Below, one piece after another: positions 42,321 to 53,087 of a stretch of DNA of 64,000 bases; the first letter of the stretch is position 1; every line of letters starts with the position of its first letter. The stretch lies in the NCBI GenBank assembly GCA_946902875.1, contig OX336339.1, positions 2,412,397-2,476,396 on the forward strand. The letters are read 5' to 3'. Made by a program: the position numbers and the translations under genes. A model generated the notes under the pieces. That model did not search any database. It saw nothing but the letters and a program-made list of their open reading frames with translations, and was not told the DNA's origin. Origin of the DNA: Nematopogon swammerdamellus (Eukaryota > Arthropoda > Insecta > Lepidoptera > Adelidae).

Positions 42321-42669
42321 TGGCGATATTACACGGTTCAACCAAATTGATTCAATGTGGTTGAAAGAGAAGTGAAAGCTATTGCTGTTTACAAGTATCA
42401 AGTGAACTGAAAAGTGAACCATTCAATGCACATTGCTCAAGAAGAGTCTTCGCAGGAGGTAGCGTACCAACCATCACCGCAGCGATCAAGATTGAACAGC
42501 GAGTGAACCGTTCAAAGCGTGTGTTTACACGTTCAACTCTCATTCAATCGCATTGAACGTTGAACGGCAAAAGTGAAAATATTGAGCAAGCTTTCAATGC
42601 GATTGAACGCGGTTGCCCGTGATTGAACATCCAAATTGAAAGGCAGAAGTGAGCCGTGTAATATCACCA
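42321..42669. mobile_element. MITE with TGA duplication
   Basis: Ends TGGCGATATTACACGG and CCGTGTAATATCACCA, TGA at 42318-42320 and 42670-42672. The interior has repeated TTGAACG words. About 370 bp upstream of the Pvf-type start codon. Confidence 0.78.
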
Positions 42670-43041
42670 TGAGGACCGCTATACTTACTTACAGAACTGC
42701 CTACTCACTGCCGGAGTTGAGAACGCCTAGTCTTATTATTTTATTAGAGGAACTTTACTTCGTACTAGGTAGGCAGGTACGTGTACGTGTGTTCACACGG
42801 ATCTGCCTACCGTCTGTTCATTCTGCACATGGTGCGGTGCGCCGTGCGCGCAGCCGCGCACGCATGGTGACGGGGAGAGGAGAGGACGGGAGCGGCGCGG
42901 CGAGGAGGCGGCAATGATCTCGCTTCGCTCCTTCCTCGCGAGACGCGCAGTCCGCGGCCGTCCTACTCGTGCTCTATTTATTGCTCGGCGAGACGCGAGC
43001 CGAGTCGGCGGAGAGAGCGCGCTCCTGTGCAGTTTGGAGCG

Positions 43042-43431
43042 ATGAGGACTCGCGGAGCGCTGTGGCTGCTGGCGGCGAGCTGGGCGCTGCTGGCGTGCGG
43101 CGCGGGCGGCGAGGCGGATGACGCGCGGCTCGACCGCCTCTACCTGAAGCTGGAGCGACTGAACGCGCTGGAGGCGGCGGAGGCGGGAGCGGTCGCGGCC
43201 GACGACGGCGCCGAGTGGAGCGAGCGGCAGCTGGAGCTGGTGGCGGCGCTGGCGGCGGAGCAGCCCGACCTGCGCTCCGACCAGCTGGAGGAGCTCCTCG
43301 CCGACCTACGTGACGTGCACGCCGACCGACCGCTGCCGCCTCCGCCGCCGGCGACTTCACCCACGCCCGCCGACACCGGCTCCGACGCTGAACGCGACCG
43401 CGCGCCCGACTATTTCGATGACGACTGGCAC
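43042..43431 (+). CDS. Pvf: Pvf-type gene, exon 1
   Basis: 130 codons, phase 0 at donor TGGCAC|GTTAGT. ATG 43042 opens a clean signal peptide; an upstream in-frame non-ATG extension is not needed. The rest is Glu/Asp/Ala-rich, probably a propeptide with helical character (LDRLYLKLERLNALEA). The region 42830-43041 upstream is GC-rich with a TATTTA box near 42974. Confidence 0.85.
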
Positions 43432-46400
43432 GTTAGTAACTAAACTATACCACACATATACCTATACTAAACACATAATTTTGTTCTGACTACCCACTTG
43501 CTGCCATAGATACTAAATATATAAACAACGAATCATATATAGAGTAGAACCAAGTTTCTCGCGTATCAATAAAAAAAAAAAGAAACCCGCGATATTCGCG
43601 GTGCAGGTTTTCAGGGGGTTGCGATCAAATTAACTATAGTGCAAACTATAAAGTAAAACCCGGTCAAATGTGAGTCGGGTTCGCGCTAGGATTCCGAATT
43701 GAATGAAAGAATACACCATCTATTAACCGACTTCTTAAAAAAAAGGATTACCTTTGCCTATCCCAAAAAAGTATTGCACAATATTCGTATACATGTTAGT
43801 CTATGTACCTATAGGCTTCTAAACAGGTATTCCAAATTTCGTATGTTTGTCCATGAATTTCTCGGAAACTAGAAATCGAACTGACATTAGAGTATCTTCA
43901 AACTTAGGGAACAGTGCAAGTTTCATCAAAATCGGTTCAGTAGTTTTTAGGAGATATTGACTGTTAAGTTTGTACCGATCACTGGAATTTAAAACTGTTT
44001 TAAAAAACATTGCACCGACTTAAAAAAACGACTAGAACTTAAAAGTGTTAAATAATAATATTTTGATTCGTATTCGGACCCTTGAGTTAGAAGCGGTACA
44101 AAAGCACACCTGAAAATTTATAGATAGATTGATGATTGAGGACCCCTCTTGTGCTTTTGTACCGCCTCAACTCAAGGGTCCGAATATGAATCAATACTAT
44201 TATTTAACATTTTTAAGTTCTAGTCGTTTTTTGAAGTCGGTGCAATGTTTTTTAAAACAGTTTTTTTATAAATGATAGGCACCTACATAACAATGACATA
44301 ACACAAAATGTATTGTGTGGTACGGAATTATTCAGTGCGCAAGTACGACTAGCAGTTGGACGGTTGTGAATGTGTGATGTGAATGTCGGCAGGACGCGGA
44401 GGAGGACTACGCCATGGACGACGAGGAGGGCGTCGCGGAGGGCGAGGAGGAGGCGTGGGTGGACGCCGAGGTGCAGGAGGGCGGGGAGCGCTTGCGGGCG
44501 GCCGCGCTGCAGCACTGGCTGCGCGTGCAGCGCGCCGCGCGCTGCGCCGAGCCCGCGCCGCGCGTCCTCTGCGCGCAGGACGTCCACCCGCACGCCGGCA
44601 AGGTGTACCTGCCGCAGTGCGCCGTGCTGCACCGCTGTGGCCGCGACGCCGGCTGCTGCCACGACGCCGCGCTCGAGTGCGCGCCCCTGCCGCGCCACAT
44701 ACGCCTCGTCCGGCTGCCCTTCTACGTGAGTCTACTTCTACTCTCTCTACTCTACCCATACTCTACCTCCACTCCACTGTCGCGCTGCCGAGACCCGCTC
44801 CGCGCGTTCTCTGCGCGCAAGACGCGCACCCGCACGCCGACAAGGTTTATCTGCAGCAGTGCGCCGTGCTGCATCGCTGAGTTTTCGTAAATAGTTGAAT
44901 TGTATGCCATTTAGGAAAATTTTTTTCTTCGCTCTTTTTTTTCGGAAATGTTTAATAATTACACAATTTTTGTCCGGTGAAATAGTTCTCGGCTATGTTT
45001 GTGAGGGAACTCGTGAGCACACTTCCATTATACTCGCTGCAAAAATAAAAACCCACCTTTTGGCTTCGCCGTGGTCGGGTAAAAATGAACTTCGGACTCG
45101 CAACTGGAAATACGAATATCTACGAATATCTCTAACTACACCGACGCGCGCCCACCACTACACCTCTTAACTCACCGCGCAGTAATATCTATTCTGTGGC
45201 GCAGGTGCTGACGGTCGGCAGCAGCGGCAGCACCAATTCGGAGGAGAGACTTCCCTTCCTCAATCACACTCGGTGCGGCTGCATGAACCGCACGGCGGCC
45301 GCGGCGGCGCGCGCGCTGTCAGCCGCGTCGCCGCCGCTAGCCTCGTGGCCTGTCGCCACGGCGCCGGCTCCTCCGCCGCCCGCCACGCGGAGCCCGACCA
45401 CGCGGAACCCGACGACGCTCAGGGCGGACGCCGAGACGGAGGTGGAGGCGGCGAGCGGCGACGACAGCACGCGGCGACCACACCTGCTGCGCGCCGCGCC
45501 GCCGGCCGATCCAGTCACGCGGGAGCCAAGCGCCAAACTCTCTCGCAGGTAGGTTAGAGGTTTTACATTACTTCTGACCGACTATCTAACATCAAGAAAG
45601 TGTAAAGGGAGGCCCCTTCAACAGTAGTCAACAGACATGCACGACTAAATCTAAGAAGAACATATTCAAAACTTGTTCTGACACAAAAATAAGAAGACAG
45701 ACAGACTGAGATGTCAGACATATAACATCCCTCCTTTCTTGTAAACTTCGTAGGCAACTTATTATGTAATCCATGTATGTAATATCATTTCTCGTAGGAC
45801 TCGAAACGACGATATTGTTTACCGCCGCTCGTGCCGAATCCGGGCCACTTAGGGCGGCTTCACACGAGCGTTTTTTAGACGCTGCGTCTGTTTGGCGACT
45901 AGCGTCTGACTGACAAACGCTTTAATTTAATTTGTATGAACGCTTCACACGAGCACGCACCCGACTCGACGCACGCCATGTATCAGATTCCCCGCGACGC
46001 ACCGCGACGGTTTGGCGTGTTTATCAGCCGCATATCACTTCAAACGGGGCGTGCCACAGAACAGGGAAGCGCGCGCCGCGCCGCCGGCCCCCTTAGCGGG
46101 CCGGGCGCGCGCTTCCCTGTTCAGTGGGGCGTGCAGCCGGCATGCCACGTGCGGCTGAATGCAGGTGCGCGGGTGGCGCGCGAGGGGCGTGTACGCGGCG
46201 CTTGCGCTACAAAATTTTCTGTATTTTCTATAAGCACTACCCTCGAAGCAGCACTTCCTCGTCAGAATCCATTTTTGCGAATGATTAGCGAAAAGCGCGG
46301 GAGACGGTTGCAAGCATTCCCTGCGTGCGCGCGACGACTACGCGGTCCGCGGTTGTCGCGATCGCGACCACAACGCGCGTCGACGCAACGACGTGCCGAC

Positions 46401-47259
46401 TCCGCCGCTAAACTCCTAAAAAACGTCGCTGCTAAAAACGCTCATGTGAAACCTCTCAGAGTTCGTAGTGAAATTGTACTTAGGCGTGGCGTGAGTGATA
46501 GGCAATGATATTATACGTTAATTAAAAAGGAGGTAGATAGGTTATACGAGCTCCCAAAGCGGCACATTAATACCAAGACAATTGTCGTGCTAGAAGTCAG
46601 TCTCGCACCAACGACCAACGACACGCGTGTTCAGAGTTCAGACGTGCGTCGTCCTTCCTAAGTATTTATCGTTATACCAACCGCCGGCGCCACTGTACAG
46701 TGGCCGGCGGCGCGGTCTATCTAATTCAGTGGAAATTCGTCAGCCGCGCGAAACATACCTACACGCTCGCCTACGCAACTGCGCGAAGCTGCAAAACAAT
46801 AATCACTTTACACTCGATCGTTTAGGTACATTTTCGGACGCGGCGATTGGCGACGTGAAGCAGTAGGCTGTTAAAGCCGAAGGTATGGAACTTTTTCTAT
46901 GGAGTGATTTATCTGTTACGAAGTAACTATTAAGTAATCTGTGCCGCAGGTGCAGTTGCCCGCGCGAGTTCTCGGCGGCGGAGGGCGTGGGTGACGGCGC
47001 GCTGCAGGCGGAGGAGGAGGCGCCGCCGTGTGCGTGCGAGTGCCGCGAGCGGCAGCGCGACTGCGCACGTCTCGCCAAGGGCAAGGAGCACTTCGGGATA
47101 CGCGACCGGCTCTGCATCAACCGCGGCCAGTGCGCGCCGCCGCGCTGCGAGTTCGGCCTCTACAACCGCGCGCTCGGCCGCTGTCCGAAGCGCCGCGACC
47201 CGCCCGAGCCGACCGCGCGCCACCGCTTCACCACTCGCCTGCTGCCTCTAGTAACATAA
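43042..47259 (+). CDS. Pvf: PDGF/VEGF-related factor (Pvf-type), four exons
   Basis: Join of 43042-43431, 44393-44725, 45205-45548 and 46950-47259, 458 residues. Insect PVFs are secreted cystine-knot ligands of the receptor tyrosine kinase PVR, acting in cell migration, growth and haemocyte survival. The signal peptide is MRTRGALWLLAASWALLACG. An acidic propeptide-like region follows (residues ~25-175). The cystine-knot domain spans exons 2-3: LCAQDVHP, YLPQCAVLHRCGRDAGCC and FLNHTRCGC. Exon 3 continues as a Pro/Ala/Thr linker, and exon 4 is a Cys-rich basic tail (CSCPREF, CACECRERQRDC, CEFGLYNRALGRCPKRRD). Compared with the usual RCxGCC core, RC and GCC are separated by three extra residues. 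The family is secure; which insect PVF paralogue it is was not determined. Confidence 0.9.
43990..44266. mobile_element. Palindromic MITE in Pvf intron 1
   Basis: Arms AAAACATTGCACCGACTT, ACTAGAACTTAAAAGTG and ACCCTTGAGTT... pair across the centre over about 100 bp. The half copy is at 3530-3693. Confidence 0.82.
44393..44725 (+). CDS. Pvf: Pvf-type gene, exon 2, cystine knot part 1
   Basis: 111 codons, phase 0 at both ends, between GTCGGCAG and TTCTAC|GTGAGT. It encodes the acidic linker, then CAEPAPRVLCAQDVHPHAG, VYLPQCAVLHRCGRDAGCC and LECAPLPRHIRLVRLPFY, six of the knot cysteines. Confidence 0.92.
44786..44880 (+). pseudogene. Decayed partial copy of Pvf exon 2 inside intron 2
   Basis: About 95 bp, roughly 60 bp past the exon 2 donor, repeats the exon 2 segment at about 44547-44637 with several substitutions. 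The Pvf frame ends in TGA (CATCGCTGA) where exon 2 reads CACCGCTGTGG, and no acceptor precedes it. It cannot serve as an exon. It parallels the copied exon end in the CD36-family gene. Confidence 0.85.
45205..45548 (+). CDS. Pvf: Pvf-type gene, exon 3, cystine knot part 2 and linker
   Basis: 344 nt, entering phase 0 after GTGGCGCAG and leaving phase 2 at TCGCAG|GTAGGT. FLNHTRCGCMNRT supplies the last knot cysteines and a glycosylation site (NHT). The rest is a low-complexity Ala/Pro/Thr/Arg linker. Confidence 0.88.
45851..46459. mobile_element. MITE in Pvf intron 3 with internal GC palindrome
   Basis: Ends GGCTTCACACGAGCGTTTTT and AAAAACGCTCATGTGAAACC are inverted. Inside, 46049-46127 is a separate palindrome (AACAGGGAAGCGCGCGC against GCGCGCGCTTCCCTGTT). 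The 190-codon frame across it is not a gene. Confidence 0.72.
46950..47259 (+). CDS. Pvf: Pvf-type gene, last exon, Cys-rich basic tail
   Basis: 310 nt starting with one base of an Arg codon after TGCCGCAG and ending TAA 47257-47259. It has a CxCP start, then CACECRERQRDC, LCINRGQCAPPRCEFGLYN and RCPKRRD. The pattern resembles the C-terminal Cys-rich tails of VEGF-type ligands, which in that family bind matrix or heparin; that role here is inferred. Confidence 0.88.
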
Positions 47260-47349
47260 TAATTGTACCGTCGGCACTCCTAAAGCTCCTAAGCTGATTC
47301 TAGTCGTTCAGCTTAGCTTAAAGCTTAAAGGCCGATTTACATTATCTTA

Positions 47350-47709
47350 GGCTCAATCCACACTGGGACGGCAGCGGCGCGGCTCGGCCGGCGCGCCCTT
47401 TCGGTGTGAAATAATTTTAAACTTTATCTATATACTTAAAAAGACCAATATCGCTTGAAAAGTTCTAAAAGGTCGAGCGGCCGCGCGCGGCGCCTCGCGC
47501 AGCCGCCAGCGTCCGCGCCCGTGGCGGCGCCGGGCGCCCGCGCGCTTCCCGCTCTCCCCGCTCTACTCACCTACTCGACTCTAACATAGGCACGCGGGCG
47601 GCCACGCGCGGCGACGCGAGCCTGCCGCGCCGGCGCCTGCCGCGCCGGCGCCTGCCGCGCCGGCCACTGCCGCCGCCGCCGCCGCTGCCGTCCCAGTGTG
47701 AATAGAGCC
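47350..47709. mobile_element. GC-rich palindromic MITE
   Basis: Arms GGCTCAATCCACACTGGGAC and GTCCCAGTGTGAATAGAGCC. The interior contains triplicated CCGGCGCCTGCCGCG units. Directly adjoins the MITE at 47713. Confidence 0.72.
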
Positions 47710-47712
47710 TAA

Positions 47713-47848
47713 GGCACAATTGCGCCAACACGAATTTAGAGCTAAGTAGCGAGTTATGGATTTAAACGCGGTTCCCACAGTCAGCGGGTACTAGCTTAAC
47801 CAGTTAAACTTATTTATATCGTTAAATTCGTGTTGGCGCAATTGGCCC
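47713..47848. mobile_element. Small MITE, sister of 39559-39693
   Basis: Ends GGCACAATTGCGCCAACACG and CGTGTTGGCGCAATTGGCC, with the same core (GTAGCGAGTTATGGATTTAA). TAA on the left, TTA on the right. Confidence 0.78.
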
Positions 47849-47873
47849 TTAGTCACTAGCTCTTTTTTTTAAA

Positions 47874-48105
47874 TTTTTTTTATGGAAACTAACACGGTTG
47901 GCTACGTCACTTACAACATTCGTGATGTCAGCCCATAACAGCGGGTGAACTTGGTGCCACGTCAGTGCTTCCCTTCGGTCGTGCCGGCTACACTGAACTG
48001 GACGGAAAACACAAACTATTTACATGGCCGTTTCGACCGACCTTTCATTCAGTGCGGTGGTATCAACCCGGGCGGGCTAAACCCTAGCACCTAGTAATAT
48101 AAGAA
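47874..48105 (-). mobile_element. 5S/tRNA-type SINE, truncated
   Basis: Tail complement TTTTTTTATGGAAACTAACA through the body to ACCCTAGCACCTAGTAA. The head is missing. Confidence 0.8.
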
Positions 48106-48109
48106 GAGA

Positions 48110-48192
48110 TTCATATCCCTTAGTCGCCTTTTACGACATACACGGGGAGAGATGCAGTGGGGCTATTCTTTTAAAGTATCAGCCACACACGG
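48110..48192. repeat. Dispersed repeat (TTAGTCGCCTTTTACGACAT family)
   Basis: Block TAGTCGCCTTTTACGACATA with GGGGAGAGATGCAGTGGGG; further copies at 49622-49705 and 50797-50880. Typical lepidopteran interspersed repeat, class unresolved. Confidence 0.65.
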
Positions 48193-48405
48193 TACATTGC
48201 CCGGTAGTCGGTCGGTACACGACTCTTGCCCGCGGCTTCTCTCGCGGTAGACTCGGTTTAATAGCAAATTCGGTTCAAACGCAAATATGATAAATAAACG
48301 ATCGCTTCTCTTATTTCTCTCTCCCTCCCTACCCCTCCTTCCCACCCTCGCCTCTTCCCCCTCCCGCCCCCTCCCCTCAGTCCTCTCTCTTCTCCATCCG
48401 GCGGC

Positions 48406-48776
48406 GGTTGTTACCACCGCACTGAACGAAAAGTCGGTCGAAACGGCTATGTAAATACTTCGTGTTTTCCGTCCAGTACCCTAATCACGAGATTTAACCT
48501 ACTACGCTACGCCGTGTTCTCCGCATCATTTTGTATGGAGAAACGAAGTTCGAAAATCTATCACTAGAGGCGCTGCTCCGTTTCTCCATACAAAATGATG
48601 CGGAGAACACGGCGTAGCGTAGTAGGTTAAATCTCGTGATTAGGGTACAGTTCAGTGTACCTATGTAGCCGACATGAAATGAAGGGAAGCACTGACACCG
48701 CGCCTACTTCACCCTGTGTTATGGGCTGACCGTGTTGTAGGTGATGTAGCCAACCGTGTCAGTTTCCATAAAAAAA
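48406..48776 (+). mobile_element. 5S/tRNA-type SINE split by a palindromic MITE
   Basis: SINE body at 48406-48476, then a 171-bp MITE, then the rest to the poly(A)-like tail CCATAAAAAAAA. Removing the MITE and one CAG restores the usual SINE sequence GTCCAGTTCAGTG. Confidence 0.88.
48477..48647. mobile_element. Palindromic MITE with CAG duplication, very young
   Basis: 171 bp with about 69-bp perfect inverted arms starting TACCCTAATCACGAG and a 33-bp centre. Flanked by CAG at 48474-48476 and 48648-48650; the empty site is known from the other SINE copies. Confidence 0.9.
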
Positions 48777-48879
48777 ACCTCACATTCTAGTGCTAATAAT
48801 GCAATCTCTGCACTAATATATAATGTAAACCTATAATGTAAAGAATGGCCTTTAGGCTGATAGTATAGTCAGCTTACCT

Positions 48880-49110
48880 TAAAACCGCGTTCACACAAAG
48901 TTCGCTCGCACAAAGCAGTTTTGATAACTGTTTGGACCACAGAACAACGATCGGGCCACACCGCCCGCGCAGACTGGTCTGGTTCAAAGCTCCTTGATTT
49001 GGACTCTACTGATCGTGGCAACATCGACCAAAGCGCAGCACTTGTTACGTCGGCGTCCAATCAAAGTGGACTTGAACGGCGCTCAACTTTTCAAAGTTCA
49101 CTTGGATGAA
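48880..49110. repeat. Dispersed repeat shared with 38086-38160
   Basis: CAACGATCGGGCCACACCGC and AGACTGGTCTG.TTCAAAGCT recur at 38086-38160. The right boundary is not determined. Confidence 0.55.
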
Positions 49111-49365
49111 ACAAAATGGCAACAAGAGTGGTACCTCTCGCTATAAAAGAAAGGCAGAAAGGCATAATTGAGGCAGTAGCCGTGGACGTGAGGCTCAAAA
49201 ACTACAAGATTACGGATGCCCTCTTCTAACTACTGTTTAGCAAGAAGTCTGTCTGGTCCGACATCTTTCGAACTTGAATGCTTGAAGAATAAAACGCATC
49301 CAAGTGAACTATGATGCGTCAACAAAACAAAAAATACTTTGTAAAATCTACTTTGTCAAATATAC

Positions 49366-49384
49366 ATACATACATACATACATA
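49366..49384. repeat. (ACAT)n microsatellite
   Basis: ATACATACATACATACATA run. Confidence 0.9.
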
Positions 49385-49968
49385 TCACACACGCTGAATC
49401 CCGATAATCGGGGTAAGCAGAGTAATCGGTGTTGTGCTGCAAGTACTCTGGTCAATTAGAGCACAACACCGACCACCACGTTTCGCAAAGTATACGAACA
49501 AGATTAAATCGATCAAGCAGCAAGTAAGGCACGAAGACCCACCTGCTGCATGACTCGGTGGAAGTACCGTGCCAAGGTGAGAGGTGGCGAGGCTGTCGCC
49601 CTTTAGCACGGCATCTTGTCCTTATCCCTTAGTCGCCTTTTACGACATGCATGGGGAGAGATGCAGTGAGGATATTCTTTTTAAGTACCGGCCCCACACA
49701 GTACTGTCAAATATACCTACTGTGTAAAAGCTATTTACTTGGTAAAAGCTAGGTACTTTGTAATAGCAACTTTGAGCGACTTTGAGTGTTAGCTAACAGA
49801 GTGTGACCTGTATCTTTGCTTGTTATTATGTAAGTAGGTAATATACACCAAGAGACAGATGCGCTATCGTAGGATTACTATGATTAATATGTTGAAGTAA
49901 ATAATATACCTAATGAAATGAATGATGTGCGTATCTAACAAGCGCATTTTCGCCAGTGCCGTATTATA

Positions 49969-50286
49969 CAGACTGTTGGAACGGCCAGTAGGTACATAAT
50001 TTCGTCAGCGCAATCATGTTTTTCCGAGACAAAAAATTGAATACAGTTTTTCTCTAAAGTGTCTAGTTTTGGAGATATAAATTTTTTAAATTTATGTTTT
50101 CGTCAAGTGAAATTTGACGAGCGCGGTGGGAGTGTGCTGGCGCGGGAACGGTTACACTAAATTAATCAATTTAGTTTGTATGAAAACTGTAACTTTTTAT
50201 TTATATGGAATTAAAAGGAAAAAGCTTATTTTACTTTTTCGTTACTATTGATCCCTATAATAAGTAGTGGCCGTTACAACACCCTG
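49969..50286. mobile_element. TA-target MITE
   Basis: 318 bp, ends CAGACTGTTGGAACGGCCA and TGGCCGTTACAACACCCTG (inverted), flanked by TA at 49967-49968 and 50287-50288. Confidence 0.75.
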
Positions 50287-50656
50287 TAGGTATATTGAAT
50301 CATTGGCAGAACGTGCTGCGCCTCTATGCGACTTAGTGTGTGCGTGTGTGTGTGTGCGACTTAGTGCTAAAATTATCTACCACCTAGGTAATAATATTGT
50401 ACTATAGAAAGTAATGTACTTAGTATATTTAAGTAAAAAGTTTTCTAATAAGTAGAAACATAATTCGCAAATCAAATTATTAAATAAATATTTAAATGTT
50501 GTGAATTACCTCGAAGGTAGGTAGAAAGTAGGTACTAGGTATATTAAAAGGACTAAAATGTACTGCAAGGTGTAATGTACTTATTTAAGTTAAAATAAAG
50601 CTAAACAAATAGAATGAATGTAATTGTGGTGGTTTTAATTTTGAACTAAGTACTAT

Positions 50657-50762
50657 CCGGCACGTAACTTGGCCTCTGTGCGAGAGGGACGGCGTTATAC
50701 GCATGCGATCGTTGGTACCTATAACGCTGTCCCGCTCGCACAGAGGCCAAGTTACGTGCCGG
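50657..50762. mobile_element. Palindromic MITE
   Basis: 106 bp; arms CCGGCACGTAACTTGGCCTC, about 40 bp, nearly perfect. No clear target duplication. Confidence 0.75.
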
Positions 50763-51256
50763 GACGTATACCTTGCACCAGTTCCGCTCTCCTTCTTAGT
50801 CGCCTTTTACGACATGCATGGGGAGAGATGCAGTGGGGATATTCTTTTGAAGTACCGGCCCCACACGGTACGGTATGTACGGTACGTAATAGGTATGTTA
50901 TATTGTGTGGCGGTACGGAACCCTCGGTGTCCCCCCTCTCCCCCTTGGCTCGAATGGACTCCTACCCGCGATGCTCCTACCCTACCTAACTAAATTGAAG
51001 CAACTCTAATGCTTAGTTTAGACTTGAATGCTTAGGTGCCAGTAGACGTGCGAGTCTACTGTAGTACCAGACCAGTTACTTTCCTGCAGCTACTGTACTG
51101 TTTATACTATTATACGAGTTACTGTAAAATTATGCAAGCTATATGATCATGCGAGCTATTTATGGCCTTTCAACACCATCTCTGTGCGAGTAGCTCGCTA
51201 TGGACGTCGCTTCAAGTTAATCGCCAGCCAGTGAGCAGTGCATCAGTGGTCACCAG

Positions 51257-51336
51257 CGCGTGTTTACATGATGCCAGCTTCTGATGATGAGTTAGCAACT
51301 CATTCATCAGAAGCTGGCACCATGTAAACACGCGAG
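51257..51336. repeat. Short palindrome
   Basis: GCGTGTTTACATGATGCCAG against CTGGCACCATGTAAACACGC. A related arm (GCTGGCGCCGTGTAAACAG) lies at 51399, so this may be part of a larger element. Confidence 0.65.
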
Positions 51337-51831
51337 TCACTCAACATTATTTCACGACAGTAACTGGGCTCAGCAGCTGTCTACTGGCCGGTTAGGAGCT
51401 GGCGCCGTGTAAACAGCCCTTAAAAGCATTTTTTTTTTTTTTGTTTTATCCATTTTTTTGGGATAGGCAAAGGTATTATACCATGCAGCCTTGTCTGTTG
51501 TTATTCTTTAAATTATTTATATATCGCCAATTGTTGAAATAATGAAATCGTAAATGGATGGAAAACAGTCTGTGTTGGCAAGTAAATCTTGAGTGACGCG
51601 CGGCATATTGTCAGGTGTTTTATAAATTTTCATTAATCTATCTATTAAGAATGACGTTGAAGGTCAAAAGTCGGACATTCAAAAAACAAGTGATCCAGAG
51701 TCTCATTCATATTATCTCCTTGATTTTGTACGTCGACATCATTAGAACAGTGTGGGCAGACGGCAGAGTTAATAATATTCATGCGATGAAGATGGGCTAT
51801 AATACATCACAGCACAGACTATAATATAGTG

Positions 51832-52305
51832 GAAGAAGGGGGCGTACGACACCTGGAAGCCATTGTCGTGCCTGCTGTTCCTGCGATCCTACTCCTTCGC
51901 CCGGAGCGAACCAATAGAAGCCGATATTCGTTTGGTCGGTAACTTGTTAGCTCAGTGGTAAGCATGTAGGGTTGGACCATGGGTTCGAATCCCACCGAAT
52001 CTTTTTGGTTTTTTTTTTGCTTTTTTTTTCTTTTTTAAGCAATGTTACGGTGTTTAAATTGTTTTAGGGCGTTTAGTTTTTTTTATAACCACCTAAGAAT
52101 TATTTTCGGAAATACAAACTTGTAACAAAAACGACATGCACCGCCTCCGCGACGCATCTTCTATATATTAACCCTGGTTATTTTTTTTTTAAACCACCAA
52201 AACATCATTTATTTATCACTTCAAGGAGAGGTTCCGCAGGATCGCATGAACAGCAGGCACGACAATGGCTTTCAGGTGGCGCACCGAAGAAGGGGCGAAA
52301 TTAGG
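51832..52305. mobile_element. Palindromic element with tRNA-like core
   Basis: Arms of about 60 bp (GCCATTGTCGTGCCTGCTGT and ACAGCAGGCACGACAATGGC) flank a 350-bp centre with a tRNA-like sequence at 51945-52010 followed by T-runs. No ORF. Confidence 0.72.
51945..52010 (+). other. tRNA-like sequence in a palindromic element
   Basis: GTTAGCTCAGTGGTAAGC is a good A box/D arm, and ATGGGTTCGAATCCCACCGA a good B box/T arm. TCGGT at the start can pair with ACCGA at the end. Spacing is too short for a normal anticodon arm, so probably a tRNA pseudogene or Pol III promoter module. Confidence 0.5.
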
Positions 52306-52309
52306 CTAT

Positions 52310-53087
52310 ATTATAGCCTAATTTAGCCACTTCTTCCACAATTAGGTACCGCAAACCAACCCATTGTTTGGAGAATTTTCATACAAATAAAATACAATAG
52401 AATCCAATACTAAATTTAACAATTTAAAAAAAAAAAACCAAAATTCTATACTGGCGTCTGTCCCCAAATTTGGTGACAGTAAGTGTCCGCGGACATAAGC
52501 ACAGATTACTTAATAGACATAAGAGTCTAGTCTTGTCTAGTTCTAACTATTTACATTTGGTTTGGATTAATTCCTTCGCTTCTCTCTCTCGCACTAGGAG
52601 CAAATTTATGCAGATTGTATCTTCTTTAGTGTTGGTGAAAAAATTAACCCTTTGCAACTGAAATGAAAAAGAGTTGACGAGTTTTATTTAGGCTTGCTTG
52701 ACACGGTATATACGAGTACTAATATCACTCGACTCGACTAGTTCGGCCTAGTAGTATTATATTCTTTGAGTTCGGCAGTAGAATTATATTCTTTCAGTTC
52801 GGCAACTCTAGAGCTAGAGGAAGTAATGGCGGAATGACCTGTCATTCAAGCAAAGAGTTTTCATTCAAGCGACTAATAAAAAAGAAGTGACTGGACTGAC
52901 ATGTATTCTAATCTTTGACTGACATAAATAAAATAAATAATTATTGTGCTTGCGTGCCGTGCGCATACTATATTCTTTGGTTCATGCATACAACAATTTA
53001 CAACACAACATGTACGTAATGTTTCACGCGCGACTTGGGCCCCAAACTGCCGCCACCTGACGCCTCCTGATTCGTCCGCTGGGCGAC
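52310..53087. other. Upstream region of the CACHD1-like gene
   Basis: AT-rich, with CTCTCTCTCGC and two near-identical TATTCTTT-AGTTCGGCA stretches (52770 and 52790). No clear TATA/initiator pair, exon or transposon end recognised. Confidence 0.4.

Noticed and set aside
44786..44880. Alternative Pvf exon 2b
   Set aside because: It has an in-frame TGA and no acceptor, so it is a decayed partial copy.
45936..46508. 190-codon frame in Pvf intron 3
   Set aside because: It runs through a MITE and its internal GC palindrome; Arg/Ala-rich composition only.
51945..52010. Functional tRNA gene
   Set aside because: A and B boxes are good, but the length and anticodon arm do not fit a full cloverleaf, and it lies in a palindromic element.
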